Part shown: positions 1 through 8,525 of the stretch, in pieces
Layout: each line of letters opens with the position of its first letter
Position numbering within the stretch: the first letter of the stretch is position 1
Assembly (NCBI RefSeq): GCF_036013955.1
Contig: NZ_CP107903.1
Location: 5,704,001 to 5,768,000, forward strand
Source: Streptomyces sp. NBC_00459
Lineage (GTDB): Bacteria > Actinomycetota > Actinomycetes > Streptomycetales > Streptomycetaceae
DNA: 64,000 nucleotides
Direction of reading: 5' to 3'
The notes under the pieces: generated by a model
The model's input: only the letters and a program-made list of their open reading frames with translations
What the model was told of the DNA's origin: nothing
Database searches by the model: none
Translations under genes and position numbers: made by a program

Positions 1-1648
1 CCATGGCCCCGGACTGCTGGCTGTTGAGGGCGGGGACGCCGTCGGCGTCGGTGATGAGCCGGTGGGACAGGCCGTGGGTGTACTCGTGGTAGACGGTGGC
101 CGCGTCGTCGCCGAAGTTGCCCTGCAGCACGTTGAAGCCCGGTATGGAACCGGTCAGGTACATCTGCATCGTGGGCGCCTGGCCGTCCGGCGGCGTACCC
201 ATGTTGGCGTTGTTCAGGTGGTCGTCGTCGGGCAGCCCGTCCTTGACGGCCGCGCCGTCGTCCGTCTGCGCCTGTACGGCGTCGCCGTCGCGGCTGTCGA
301 AGTTGCCCGCGGCCCGGGTGAAGCCGATCGGACCGGCCTCCAGGTGGTCGTGGAAGGTGCCGAGGAAGTAGTAGACCTGCGCGGCGTTCTGCTCGCGGTT
401 GGTCTGCCAGGAGTTCGGCGTCTTCTGGTCCCACGAGCAGGGCAGCGGGGTGCCGCAGCCGTCGCCGGTGAAGGGCTTGAACGGGAAGGAGAACGTCCCG
501 TCGGCCGCCGGGGTGATCTCCTCGCCCGGGTCCACCTTGTTGTTGTCGTTGACGTCGCTGAAGACGTGCGCGACCGACCCGTCGAGGGTCTGAGCGCCCT
601 CGGGGAGCCAGCCCCGGGCGGTCAGGTGACGGGTGTGCTGCTTGCCACCGGACTGCGCACCCGGGTACTGGTCCCAGACGAGCACCTTGCCGGTCTGCCG
701 GAGCGGGCCCGCCGAGGCCAGGCTCGCGGACTGCCTGTCGACGGACTGCTCGCCTGCGGACTGCTTGCCGGACGAGGCCGCGGACTTCCCGGGCGTCAGA
801 TCGGAGGACAGGTTCTGCCGGTACAGGACCCGGCCGGTGCCCGCGTCGACCACGTGCAGCCACATGCCCTGGCCGTCCGGCGCGGTGACCGTCCGCCATG
901 CGCGTCGGGCCGTGCCGCCCGGCGTCGTGTACACCACCTGCTTGGCGGTGTCCGAGGCGCCGAGGCTCACGTTCCCGCCGCCCGCGATGTCGCGAACGGC
1001 GGTGCGCCGGGCCTCGGTTCCGGTGACTCTGGCGGGCGCGAGGGAGGACGGCAGCTTGCGCACCGGGGCGCCGAGCACGCTGATCAGCCGTCCGTCGCGG
1101 GCGACGTTTGCCTTGACGCCGTTGCCGAACACCGGGACACCGTCGACCGACTGGACGAACGACAGGTGACGTATCCCGGCGACATCGGTGTACTGCTTGC
1201 GCAGGGTGAGTCCACGGATCTGGTCGGCGGAGAGCCCGAACACATCGGGATGCGCCCGCAGATACTGCCGGGCGATGTCCTCCGGGTCGGCGCCGCTGGC
1301 CGACGTCAAGTACCCGTCGAGCTTGGCGACTTGACGCGCGGTACCGGTGGCCGGGTCCAGTTCGAGCACGCCCTGCGTCCCGAGCTGCTTGCGCAACTGC
1401 CGTACACCGGGCCGCTGTTCGGCCTGCGTCAGCCGGGCGTCGTTTCGCGCCAGCGACTGCTGCGAGGGTATGGGCGGCAGTCCGTCGGCGGCCGGGGTGT
1501 CTGTCGGGGAGTCGGCCGCGGGGCGGCCCACCGGATCGCCCGGGGCCGCGTTCGCGCCGCCGGGAAGCAGAGCGACGGCCAGCGAGAGGCCGGCCGTCGC
1601 GGTGAATATGGTCGCGCGCGTTCTGCGCGAGAAGGGGGCTTTCGCCAT
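1..1648 (-). CDS. Secreted M36 (fungalysin-type) zinc metalloprotease, C-terminus cut by window edge
   Basis: Endopeptidase exported to the medium; about 549 residues are visible and the C-terminal end lies beyond base 1. The ATG at 1648 opens a signal peptide (basic RRTR, then a hydrophobic stretch, then GGANAAPGD, likely cut after ANA near residue 34). A long FTP/PepSY-type propeptide region follows (about residues 70-250). The zinc-binding motif YHEYTHGLSHRL lies at about residues 520-531 (bases 58-91), with the catalytic Glu in HEYTH. The second zinc ligand is outside the window. HEYTHG followed by SHRL is typical of M36 and not of thermolysin (M4). It is transcribed away from the conservon gene across a 263-base gap, which carries a short inverted repeat (TGAAT/ATTCA) around 1744-1760. 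Family call is firm; the substrate is unknown. Confidence 0.88.
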   Translation of the reverse strand, partial: MAKAPFSRRTRATIFTATAGLSLAVALLPGGANAAPGDPVGRPAADSPTDTPAADGLPPIPSQQSLARNDARLTQAEQRPGVRQLRKQLGTQGVLELDPATGTARQVAKLDGYLTSASGADPEDIARQYLRAHPDVFGLSADQIRGLTLRKQYTDVAGIRHLSFVQSVDGVPVFGNGVKANVARDGRLISVLGAPVRKLPSSLAPARVTGTEARRTAVRDIAGGGNVSLGASDTAKQVVYTTPGGTARRAWRTVTAPDGQGMWLHVVDAGTGRVLYRQNLSSDLTPGKSAASSGKQSAGEQSVDRQSASLASAGPLRQTGKVLVWDQYPGAQSGGKQHTRHLTARGWLPEGAQTLDGSVAHVFSDVNDNNKVDPGEEITPAADGTFSFPFKPFTGDGCGTPLPCSWDQKTPNSWQTNREQNAAQVYYFLGTFHDHLEAGPIGFTRAAGNFDSRDGDAVQAQTDDGAAVKDGLPDDDHLNNANMGTPPDGQAPTMQMYLTGSIPGFNVLQGNFGDDAATVYHEYTHGLSHRLITDADGVPALNSQQSGAM

Positions 1649-1911
1649 GGTGCGCCTCGTGGGGGGTGAGGTCCAACGACCGCATGGAGCAGCCGAGTTG
1701 TATACCTCGAACCTTTCAGAGTGCCCAGCACAACAGGAAGCCTGAATGTTCAATATTCACAGGAGCCTCACAGATCACATCTCGCCGCGCCCGCCACCGG
1801 GGCATCGGTCACTGCCCCCGGCCTGCGGTGTGAGGGCCACGCAACCCAAGTTCCCACGGGCTCTAACAGATCGGAAACCGGCCGCCGCGGCAGGCGCACT
1901 AACTTCGTGAC

Positions 1912-4131
1912 ATGAGGGTGTGGACGCGTTTGGGGCCGCTGCTCGACAGGATCTGCAGACTCGGTGAAGCCGGCGAGCGCGACGTCGGCAAGCCGGAGGT
2001 CGGCATGCGGGAGATCGGCGGGCGCGGTGACGGCAGGGGCGCTGTCGGAAAGGGCGCTGTCGGTACGGGTGGTTCGGCGCGCCGCCACGCTGACCGTACG
2101 TCTCCCGGCCGCCGCCCGCTGCCCGGCTGGCGCAGCATCAGAGGCCGGGTGGCGGTGGTCATCACCGTACCCATCTGCCTGCTGCTGACGGTGGCCGGTC
2201 TGGCCGTGTACGGCCGCGCGGAGGCACTCGGCGACGCCCGGACGACGCGTGCCGAGGTCGGTCTCAGCCTGCGCGTCCAGGCGCTGGTGCACCAGCTGCA
2301 ACGCGAACGCGGCCTGACGAACGGCCTGTTGGGCGGCGAGAAGAGCTACCGCACACCGCTCACCGACACTCGCCGACGCGTGGACACGGCACTGGAGGCC
2401 ATGCGTTCCGAACGTGCCGTCGAGGAGGTCATCCAGAAGCACCTGCGACGCCTCACCGCCATCCGCACCGCTGCCGACACGGGAACCGCGGGAAAGGCGA
2501 CCGCCGACCGCGCCGCGACCCTCACCTTCTACACGACCGCCGTCGACGCCCTCAACGCCGTCGACCCGGTGGCGGACACCGCGACCCGCGACGACCGCCA
2601 ACTCCGCGACGGACTGGCGGCGTTGCGGGAACTGGCCGCCGCCAAGGAGTCCGTCGCCCTCGAACGCGGCTTCCTCAACGGCGTGTTCGCCGACGGCGCC
2701 TTCCACGACCGCGAGTACCTCACCTTCACCGAGGTGCGCGCCACCCGGGTCGCCGCCCTCACCCGCTTCCGCCAGGTCGCCACCGCGCCCCAACTCGCCG
2801 CACTTGACCACGCGTTCGGCACCGAGGACGCCGAACGCGCCGCCGCCTACGAGACCCGGGCGGAGGCCGCCGCCGACGGCTCCGCGCTGCGCGCCGACGC
2901 CGGTACCTGGTGGGACGCGATGACCGTACTCGTGGACGACCTGTACGCCGTCCAGCAGTCGGTCGGTGACGACGTACGGGACCGGGCCGACAGCCTCAGT
3001 CACGACGCCGAACTCGGCCTCGCCGCCTACCTCGTCGCCGGAACGCTCATGGCCGCCCTCGTCGCGGCCCTCGCCGCCTTCGCCTCGCGTTCCCTCACCC
3101 GCCCCCTCGGCGCACTCGCCGAGGCCGCCCACGACGTGGCCCGGCACCGGCTGCCCGCCACCGTCGCCCGTATCCAGCGGTCCCCGCAGGACCAGGTGGA
3201 GTTCCCCGAGGTACAGGCACTGGGCGGCGCGGCGGAGATCGCCGAAGTCGCCGAGTCCCTGCGCCAGGTGGAACACACTGCCCTCCAACTGGCCTCCCAG
3301 CAGGCCGGGTTGCGCCGCAACACCACCGAGTCGCTCGCCAACCTCGGCCGCCGCAACCAGAATCTCGTACGCCGTCAGCTGGGCCTCATCACCCGCCTGG
3401 AACGGCAGGAACTCGACCCGGACGCCCTCGCCGAACTCTTCGAACTCGACCACCTCGCCACCCGCATGCGGCGCAACGCCGAGAGCCTGCTGGTCCTGGC
3501 CGGACAGAATCCGCCCCGGCCCACGGCATCACCCGCCGGCGGCCTGGAGGTCGTCCAGTCGGCCGTCGCCGAGGTGGAGCAGTACCGCAGGGTCCTGATC
3601 GCGGCCGTGGAACCGGTGCGCGTACGCGGACACGCCGTCGCCGATGTCGCCCACCTGCTCGCCGAACTCATCGAGAACGGGCTGACGTTCTCGCCCCCGA
3701 ACGAACCGGTCGAGGTGCACGGCTGGCACGACCCCGAGGACAACACGTACAGCTTCGCCGTCGTCGACCACGGCGTCGGCATGTCAGTGGCCGACAAGGA
3801 ACGCGCGAGCGCCCGCCTCACCGGCTCGGACGAGGACGCCTTCCTCGCCGCACCCACCCGCTTCCTCGGCCACCTCGTCGTCGGCCGGCTCGCCCACCGC
3901 CTCGGCGAGGGTGCGAAGGTCCACCTCTTCGACACCCCGGGCGGCGGTCTGTCCGCACTCCTCGTCCTGCCCGACCGCCTGCTCGCCCCCGCCCAGCCCC
4001 TCACCGCCGTACCTCTCGCCCCACCCACCACCCCACCCGCCACCACACCCGCTGTCTCCTCCCTGCTCAACGGTTTCCGAGCAGGTGTCGCCCGAGCCGA
4101 GGCCCGAAGCACCCAAGGAGCGTCATCGTGA
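1912..4131 (+). CDS. CvnA-like sensor histidine kinase with NIT sensor domain
   Basis: 739-residue membrane sensor of the conservon type. A basic cytoplasmic head is followed by one membrane helix (about 79-100), a nitrate/nitrite-sensing (NIT) type extracellular region (about 115-350, with the QRERGLTNGLL signature), a second helix (about 368-392, ending FASRSLTRPL), a HAMP-like linker, a helical dimerisation region and a HATPase domain. The N box ELIENGLTFSPP is near residue 583 and the G1 box DHGVGMS near 617. As is usual in CvnA proteins I see no canonical phospho-acceptor His box. The stop overlaps the GTG of the next gene (GTGA), so the two are translationally coupled. Family knowledge: CvnA works with a roadblock protein, a DUF742 protein and a small GTPase. 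Only the roadblock partner is present here. The ligand is unknown. Confidence 0.88.
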   Translation: MRVWTRLGPLLDRICRLGEAGERDVGKPEVGMREIGGRGDGRGAVGKGAVGTGGSARRHADRTSPGRRPLPGWRSIRGRVAVVITVPICLLLTVAGLAVYGRAEALGDARTTRAEVGLSLRVQALVHQLQRERGLTNGLLGGEKSYRTPLTDTRRRVDTALEAMRSERAVEEVIQKHLRRLTAIRTAADTGTAGKATADRAATLTFYTTAVDALNAVDPVADTATRDDRQLRDGLAALRELAAAKESVALERGFLNGVFADGAFHDREYLTFTEVRATRVAALTRFRQVATAPQLAALDHAFGTEDAERAAAYETRAEAAADGSALRADAGTWWDAMTVLVDDLYAVQQSVGDDVRDRADSLSHDAELGLAAYLVAGTLMAALVAALAAFASRSLTRPLGALAEAAHDVARHRLPATVARIQRSPQDQVEFPEVQALGGAAEIAEVAESLRQVEHTALQLASQQAGLRRNTTESLANLGRRNQNLVRRQLGLITRLERQELDPDALAELFELDHLATRMRRNAESLLVLAGQNPPRPTASPAGGLEVVQSAVAEVEQYRRVLIAAVEPVRVRGHAVADVAHLLAELIENGLTFSPPNEPVEVHGWHDPEDNTYSFAVVDHGVGMSVADKERASARLTGSDEDAFLAAPTRFLGHLVVGRLAHRLGEGAKVHLFDTPGGGLSALLVLPDRLLAPAQPLTAVPLAPPTTPPATTPAVSSLLNGFRAGVARAEARSTQGASS

Positions 4132-4547
4132 CCACCGCCGTCCAGAGTTTCGGCTGGCTCATCTCGGAGTTCGTACGCACCGCCGACGGCGTCACCGACG
4201 CGGTCGCCGTCTCCTCGGACGGCCTCCTCATGGCCGCCTCCGAAAGCCTCGGCCGAGACCGCGCCGACCACCTGGCCGCCGTCGTCTCCGGCATCACCAG
4301 CCTCGCCCAGAACGCGTCGACGACACACGGCTTCCGCGGGATGAAGCTCGTCATGATCGAAATGTTCGGCGGTTTCCTCATGGTCGGCCGCATCCGCGAC
4401 GGCAGCTGCCTCGGCGTCCTGGCCACCGAGGGCTGCGACGTGGGCCTGGTCGGCTACGAGATGTCCGTCCTGGCCGACCGCGCCGGCGAACTCCTCACCC
4501 CACAGCTCGTACGCCAACTCCACTCGGCACCACTGGCGGCGGGATAG
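4128..4547 (+). CDS. CvnB-like roadblock/LC7 domain protein
   Basis: 139-residue cytoplasmic protein consisting of a single roadblock/LC7 domain: VSSDGLLMAAS in the N-terminal strand-helix part and FGGFLMVGRI in the central strand. Such proteins act as regulators of small Ras-like GTPases. The GTG start overlaps the stop of the sensor kinase gene and is preceded by AAGGAG at good spacing, so it is made together with the kinase. In full conservons the next two genes are cvnC (DUF742) and cvnD (GTPase). Here the next 224 bases hold no gene and the neighbour is on the other strand, so the set stops after cvnB. Confidence 0.9.
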   Translation: MTTAVQSFGWLISEFVRTADGVTDAVAVSSDGLLMAASESLGRDRADHLAAVVSGITSLAQNASTTHGFRGMKLVMIEMFGGFLMVGRIRDGSCLGVLATEGCDVGLVGYEMSVLADRAGELLTPQLVRQLHSAPLAAG

Positions 4548-4771
4548 GCGCGACGCGGTGCCCCTGCGGGAGGCCCCTGCGGCACGGTTCAGGTGTCCGT
4601 CGGCGGTACGGCGCCATGGCACGGGGCTTTCCAGGGCCACCGGGCCGAAGTGGCCGAAGTGGACCAAGTGGACGGGGCGGACCGGGGGATGGCCCCGGAA
4701 GACCCCGCCGATATCACCGTGTTCGTCTGGGACGTGACGCCGAAATCGCGGTGATCGCAGACACCTGACGC

Positions 4772-5746
4772 TCAGTCAAGCCGTACGCGCCCGACCACCG
4801 GCAAGTGATCGCTCCCGGTCGCGTCCAGGGCCGACACCTCAGTCACCACGACACCCCTGCCGAGCACCTGGTCGATCCGCGCCACCGGCAGGGAAGCGGG
4901 CCAGCTGAACGCGAACCCCGTGTCGGGGGCGCCGAGTTGTGAGGTGAGCGGATCCAGCCCCCGGTCCTGCACGGTGCCGTTGAGATCACCCACGACCAGG
5001 AGCCGACCCGCCGGGTCGTCCGCGATCCGTGCCCCGAGCAGCGCCGCGCTCTCGTCACGGGCCGCCGATGCGAAGCCGCTCGCGCCGATCCGGACCGACG
5101 GCAGGTGGACCACGTACACCGCGACCGCCCCCTCGGGCGCGGCGACCGTGGCCCGCAGTCCGCGCTGCCAGCTCGCCGGGAACCCCGCGGGCCGGATGTC
5201 CACGGTCCGCACGTCCGTGAGGGGGTACGAGGACCAGAGCCCGACCGTGCCGTGGACCGCCCGATGGGGGTGGGACGCGCCCAGCACGTCCTCGTAGACG
5301 GGCCGCGCCGCGGATGTCAGCTCCTGTACGGCCACGAGGTCGGCGCCCGTGGCGAGCAGCGCCCGCGCGGTGCCGGACGGGTCGGAGTTGTCGTCGGCGA
5401 CGTTGTGCTGGACGACAGTCAGGTCGTACGCGTCGGAGGACGAGGCGAACCAGAGCCCGCCGAACAGCCAGAGCCAGGCGAGGACGGGCAGCAGACACGC
5501 GATCAGCCCTGCCGCCGACCGCTTGACCAGGGCGAGACACACGAGGAGCGGCACGGCCACTCCCAGCCACGGCAGAAACGTCTCCAGCGCGCTCCCGAGC
5601 CGCCCGACCCGGTTGGGCACGACGAAGTGCAGGACCAGCAGCCCGGTGACACCGACGGCGCCCGCGACAAGCCCGTACTCCCACCACCGGCTTCGCCGAT
5701 CTCCGCGTACGATCACACGCCCCCCTCGTCCCGACGGACGACGCAC
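4772..5746 (-). CDS. Membrane-anchored endonuclease/exonuclease/phosphatase family protein
   Basis: 324 residues. About three membrane helices lie in residues 20-110 (starting YGLVAGAVGVTGLLVL), after which an EEP-fold catalytic domain faces the outside. The fold is recognised from its ordered motifs: VVQHNVADD, ADLVAVQEL with the metal-binding Glu, GDLNGT with the catalytic Asp/Asn pair, and SDHLPVVG with the C-terminal Asp-His. Members cleave phosphodiesters in nucleic acids, inositol phosphates or sphingomyelin; the true substrate cannot be read from sequence. The start at 5746 is an estimate; an internal GTG about 12 codons later is possible. It stands alone, convergent with the conservon pair. 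Confidence 0.85.
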   Translation of the reverse strand: MRRPSGRGGRVIVRGDRRSRWWEYGLVAGAVGVTGLLVLHFVVPNRVGRLGSALETFLPWLGVAVPLLVCLALVKRSAAGLIACLLPVLAWLWLFGGLWFASSSDAYDLTVVQHNVADDNSDPSGTARALLATGADLVAVQELTSAARPVYEDVLGASHPHRAVHGTVGLWSSYPLTDVRTVDIRPAGFPASWQRGLRATVAAPEGAVAVYVVHLPSVRIGASGFASAARDESAALLGARIADDPAGRLLVVGDLNGTVQDRGLDPLTSQLGAPDTGFAFSWPASLPVARIDQVLGRGVVVTEVSALDATGSDHLPVVGRVRLD

Positions 5747-5836
5747 CTGTCCGCCGGACGGTTCCCCTTGGCGAACGGAGACCTACGGCCGTGGCGCGGC
5801 GTTCTTCGGGCCGCATCCCTCACCGAGTGCGTCCGG

Positions 5837-6175
5837 TCAAGGGGCTGAAGACCGATCCCGGAGGCCGATCGACCGGATGTGGTCGCCGAGGGCGGAGAAG
5901 ACCACGGGTTCACCGCCCGCCGCGTGAACCGTCCCCAGGCCGACGGTGTCGGCGTCCAGGGCGGCGACCACGGAGCGGGGGAGTACGTAGAACTCCCACT
6001 GGGCTGTGTCGAGGGGGTCGTAGGCGGCGTGGTCGCGTGCGGTCTGGACTGCGAAGACGTAGACGTCGGCGTTGTGCGACCGCGTCTCCGAATAGCCGCC
6101 GTCAGGTGACCAGGTACGAGCACGGACTCCACCGGCGCGATCCCTGAAGCTCTCGCTGCCGGCTCCTGGCCCCGA
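5837..6175 (-). pseudogene. Remnant of a restriction-endonuclease-like hypothetical protein, N-terminus missing
   Basis: The minus strand reads an intact C-terminal segment with protein-like composition: YNADVYVF-like core (HNADVYVFAVQTA), then DTAQWEFYVLP, ending at the stop at 5837. From memory this matches the C-terminal half of a Streptomyces hypothetical family of about 170-190 residues with a PD-(D/E)xK-like look. No start codon with a ribosome site precedes it: upstream the frame runs into the tRNA-Arg fragment at 6258-6289. I infer a gene cut by the insertion or decay of the mobile element next to it. The family assignment is from memory and only moderately sure. Confidence 0.45.
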
Positions 6176-6257
6176 CCGGCCGCACCAAAGAGACCTCGGA
6201 TCCTCCCTGGAATCCGCCGACCGGGGAGTGCCGGGCCTTGGCCCCGATTGGCAACGC

Positions 6258-6289
6258 GCCCTCGGCAGGATTCGAACCTGCGACACCGG
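6258..6289 (-). repeat. Left att-like copy of the tRNA-Arg 3' end
   Basis: 32 bases identical to 8527-8558, covering the T arm and part of the variable region and anticodon 3' stem of tRNA-Arg. Identity continues imperfectly for about ten bases (TTTCAGGAG against CTTTAGGAG) and then stops; the 5' half of the tRNA is absent. This is the far-end attachment site copy of an inserted element. Confidence 0.75.
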
Positions 6290-6460
6290 TTTCAGGAGCG
6301 CGATCGGATCCTTGCCGGGGGGGCCTGGCGTTGCGGCGGGGGTGCTGTTTCCGCTGGTCAGAACCGTGCGGCGAGTACTTGATCCGGCCTGTGCCGTGCT
6401 GTATCGCGCCGTCCGCTCACGCGTCGCTCACGTGCGGCCGGGCTGCTGAGCGGCGCGTGG

Positions 6461-7027
6461 TCAGACCTGCCCGAGGTCGATCTCCACAGGGAAGGGGGCC
6501 GTAGCCTTGAGGACGCCGGTGAACATCTCTCCGTCCCGGTAGGTCTGCGTCGCGGGGTCGAGAACGTAGGTGTACACGAGAGGAACGCCTGTCGCAGCCT
6601 GCTCGATCCGCCAGTAGAAGCCGATGCCCGCCTTGGCGTACTGGTCGACCTTCACGATCCGGTCGGTGGTCTCAGAGCCTGGCGACACCACCTCCGCGAC
6701 CAGCAGCACATGCTCAGGGCGAGTGGGGGTGATGTCGATCGTGTCTGCGCGGTACACGACGACGTCCGGGCGGCGATTGGTGAGCGGGACGTCCTGAAGC
6801 CGGACGTCGAAGTCCGTGTCGGCGTTCCAATCCGGGCCTGCCGCGGCATCCAGGGCGTTCGCCAGAATCCGGGCCAGCCGGTTGTGCCGCTTGGACGCAC
6901 TCGGACTCACGACGACCATCCCGTCCACGATCTCGATGCCGGCGCACTGCTCCTCGGACCAGGACTCGTACTCCGCCGCTGTGATCTGCTCATGCATCCA
7001 CGCCGGGGCAACCATCTCGGCCGTCAT
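6461..7027 (-). CDS. Uma2 family PD-(D/E)xK nuclease-like protein
   Basis: 188 residues from the ATG at 7027, chosen because GGGAGG sits six bases before it; a GTG at 7045 is in frame but has no ribosome site. The Uma2 pattern is complete: N-terminal EIVDGMVVVSPSASKRHN, catalytic RRPDVVVY, LVAEVVSPGSE, and the C-terminal KVDQYAKAGIGFYW helix. Uma2 proteins have a restriction-nuclease fold and are strongly multiplied in Streptomyces and cyanobacteria, but their function is not established. It lies alone inside the element scar. GC content seems lower than in the neighbours, consistent with acquisition. Confidence 0.9.
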   Translation of the reverse strand: MTAEMVAPAWMHEQITAAEYESWSEEQCAGIEIVDGMVVVSPSASKRHNRLARILANALDAAAGPDWNADTDFDVRLQDVPLTNRRPDVVVYRADTIDITPTRPEHVLLVAEVVSPGSETTDRIVKVDQYAKAGIGFYWRIEQAATGVPLVYTYVLDPATQTYRDGEMFTGVLKATAPFPVEIDLGQV

Positions 7028-7690
7028 GAAGCACCTCCCGGACACTGTGGTGCGGGCCCGATCCCGCTGGATTCAGCGTACTGTCTGCGATCCGTCCTGC
7101 ACGTGTGTGTCCCGCTCACACGTGCTCCCCATCGGCCGCCGTCCGACCAGCGCGCCCATGGCAAGAGTGAGGAACCGGCACGGGCCTCGTCATCAGGAGA
7201 TCGGAACAGGCCGGCGGCACTACTGTCCCCGTGCGGCAGCCGCCGTGGTACGGCCAGCGAGGCGAAATCTGAGATCGCGTCTGGGGGATGGCGCGGCGGG
7301 AGCGGCTTGACCGGACCCGATGGCGATGGGGTGTTTCCACAGGCCTCCGTTTGGTCTCTGACCTGCGTGGATGGCGTCCCGCTGATCCTCGACGGTTTCT
7401 CTGGCGAAATCGTGAGCCCGGGCCGCGCATGGCTCGCTGGTCAGCTCTGGTTGGCCAGGCACACGGTGTCAACCTCGGCGGGGTCGGGGCGGGATGGGGC
7501 GGGGGCGTGGTCCTTGGTGCGACGGAGGATGGGCACTCGGCCTTCGCGGCGGGGATTCACTTCGTCAGTCGCTCCGGAGAACGGTGAACCGCGGCTTCGG
7601 TGGCCGAGGTTGCGCCGCTAACCCCTCGGTTCCCCAAGATCGACCTTGGCCCCATCGACGGGTGCCGTGCCGATTTGATGGAGGAAGTAC
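7028..7690. other. Non-coding stretch inside the element scar
   Basis: 663 bases without a convincing gene. Open frames exist on both strands but none has a ribosome site, a recognisable domain or Streptomyces-like third-position GC. It is probably decayed element DNA plus the upstream region of the Uma2 gene. No tRNA, clear hairpin or repeat was seen. Confidence 0.5.
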
Positions 7691-7831
7691 ATGAAGGCCG
7701 AACGCACTGCGATTGCCGCGCTGGGCGCTGTGGTTGCCGCAATTATCGCCGTGTCGCACCCCTCGCTCATTCCGGCGATGACGCTGGCCGTAGCCGTGTG
7801 GGTGGCGCTCGCTCTGTATCTCAAGGTGTGA
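7691..7831 (+). CDS. Tiny hydrophobic (Spd-like) protein of the element
   Basis: 46 residues: a short basic start (MKAERT), then two hydrophobic segments separated by HPSLIP, ending YLKV. GGAGG stands seven bases before the ATG, which is good support for translation. Small membrane proteins of this kind (spread proteins SpdA/SpdB/SpdD) are common in Streptomyces conjugative plasmids and integrative elements, where they help plasmid spread between hyphal compartments. The likeness is in size, hydropathy and context only, so the Spd label is an inference. It is followed after 43 bases by the acidic protein gene. Confidence 0.5.
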   Translation: MKAERTAIAALGAVVAAIIAVSHPSLIPAMTLAVAVWVALALYLKV

Positions 7832-7874
7832 ACCAGCTGTGTCAGAAGCCCGCCGCGACAGTTGGAGGAGAGAG

Positions 7875-8108
7875 ATGAACCCTGACCGCCCTGACTCACT
7901 CTGCCAGGCAGAGACGTCTACGACGACTTGGGAGGACGTCGACGTCGACGTCGACGTGCCTTCGGCCCTCGGAGACCATCTGTCGGTCTGGGAGGACGTA
8001 GACGTGCCATCTGCCTTCAGCGACCCTCGTCCAGTGGGCTGGTGGGACTGCGATGACGTGCCGCGCGTGCTGGAGATTCTGGATGCCGACGCGACGGAGG
8101 ATTCGTGA
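7875..8108 (+). CDS. Short acidic repeat protein of the element, unrecognised
   Basis: 77 residues from an ATG preceded by GGAGGAGAG. It contains two imperfect copies of WEDVDV...VPSA: TWEDVDVDVDVPSALGD and VWEDVDVPSAFSD. The tail is rich in Asp/Glu and Trp (GWWDCDDVPRVLE). The estimated charge is strongly negative. No known domain is recognised. Position after a Spd-like gene and before a strong terminator suggests a two-gene transcript. Acidic mini-proteins can be DNA mimics or antitoxins, but nothing here proves either. Confidence 0.55.
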   Translation: MNPDRPDSLCQAETSTTTWEDVDVDVDVPSALGDHLSVWEDVDVPSAFSDPRPVGWWDCDDVPRVLEILDADATEDS

Positions 8109-8120
8109 ACGACGGCCGAA

Positions 8121-8150
8121 GGGCGGCCCGGACGTGACTCCGGGCCGCCC
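8121..8150 (+). terminator. Strong hairpin after the acidic protein gene
   Basis: A perfect 11-base-pair stem (GGGCGGCCCGG pairing with CCGGGCCGCCC) with an eight-base loop, 12 bases after the stop at 8108. There is no T run, as is usual for Streptomyces terminators. Confidence 0.7.
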
Positions 8151-8525
8151 TCGCGGTCCCGTGTCCTCTTGGATGAAGCATGAAGTCAGCTGACCGACAG
8201 GGCCGTTTTGCGACGCGCTCACGGCCGTCCCGATGCAGCCCTTCTTGTTGGCGCCTGTCATGCCTCGCCCGGACAGCGAGAAGCGGGTGTCGTTGTGGAC
8301 ATCACGGTTCTGCCTGGTTTCTGATCACGTGGAAGGGGAGAGCTGTTCGCGCGCCCATTCGGGATCGGGGTGGTGTGTGGCTGGCCCGCGACGGCGGCGG
8401 TCGGCACGGTCTCGTTGCCGTCGTTGCCCGCCCGCACCGCTCACACAAACGGCCCCAGGCGGGGACCTGAGGCCGAACAGAGCACCCCTGGGGGAGAAAG
8501 CCCAGTTCAGTACCCTACTGCGTTG
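8151..8525. other. Non-coding stretch between the element terminator and tRNA-Arg
   Basis: 375 bases with no gene that I can support. Frames on both strands lack ribosome sites and known motifs. The part next to the tRNA is where an element of this class would normally carry its integrase gene, which is missing. Confidence 0.45.

Noticed and set aside
62..1669. A 535-residue open frame on the plus strand
   Set aside because: Shadow of the M36 protease gene on the other strand; Val/Arg/Gly-rich with no domain, while the minus strand has a signal peptide and a HEYTH zinc site.
4617..4768. Collagen-like Gly-x-y frame (GFPGPPGRSGRSGPSGRGG) after the conservon pair
   Set aside because: It arises from AAGTGG/GGGCGG micro-repeats, has no own start or ribosome site and belongs to a shadow frame of the roadblock gene.
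7288..7587. 99-residue frame inside the element scar
   Set aside because: No ribosome site, Trp/Gly-rich composition and no recognisable motif; treated as non-coding.
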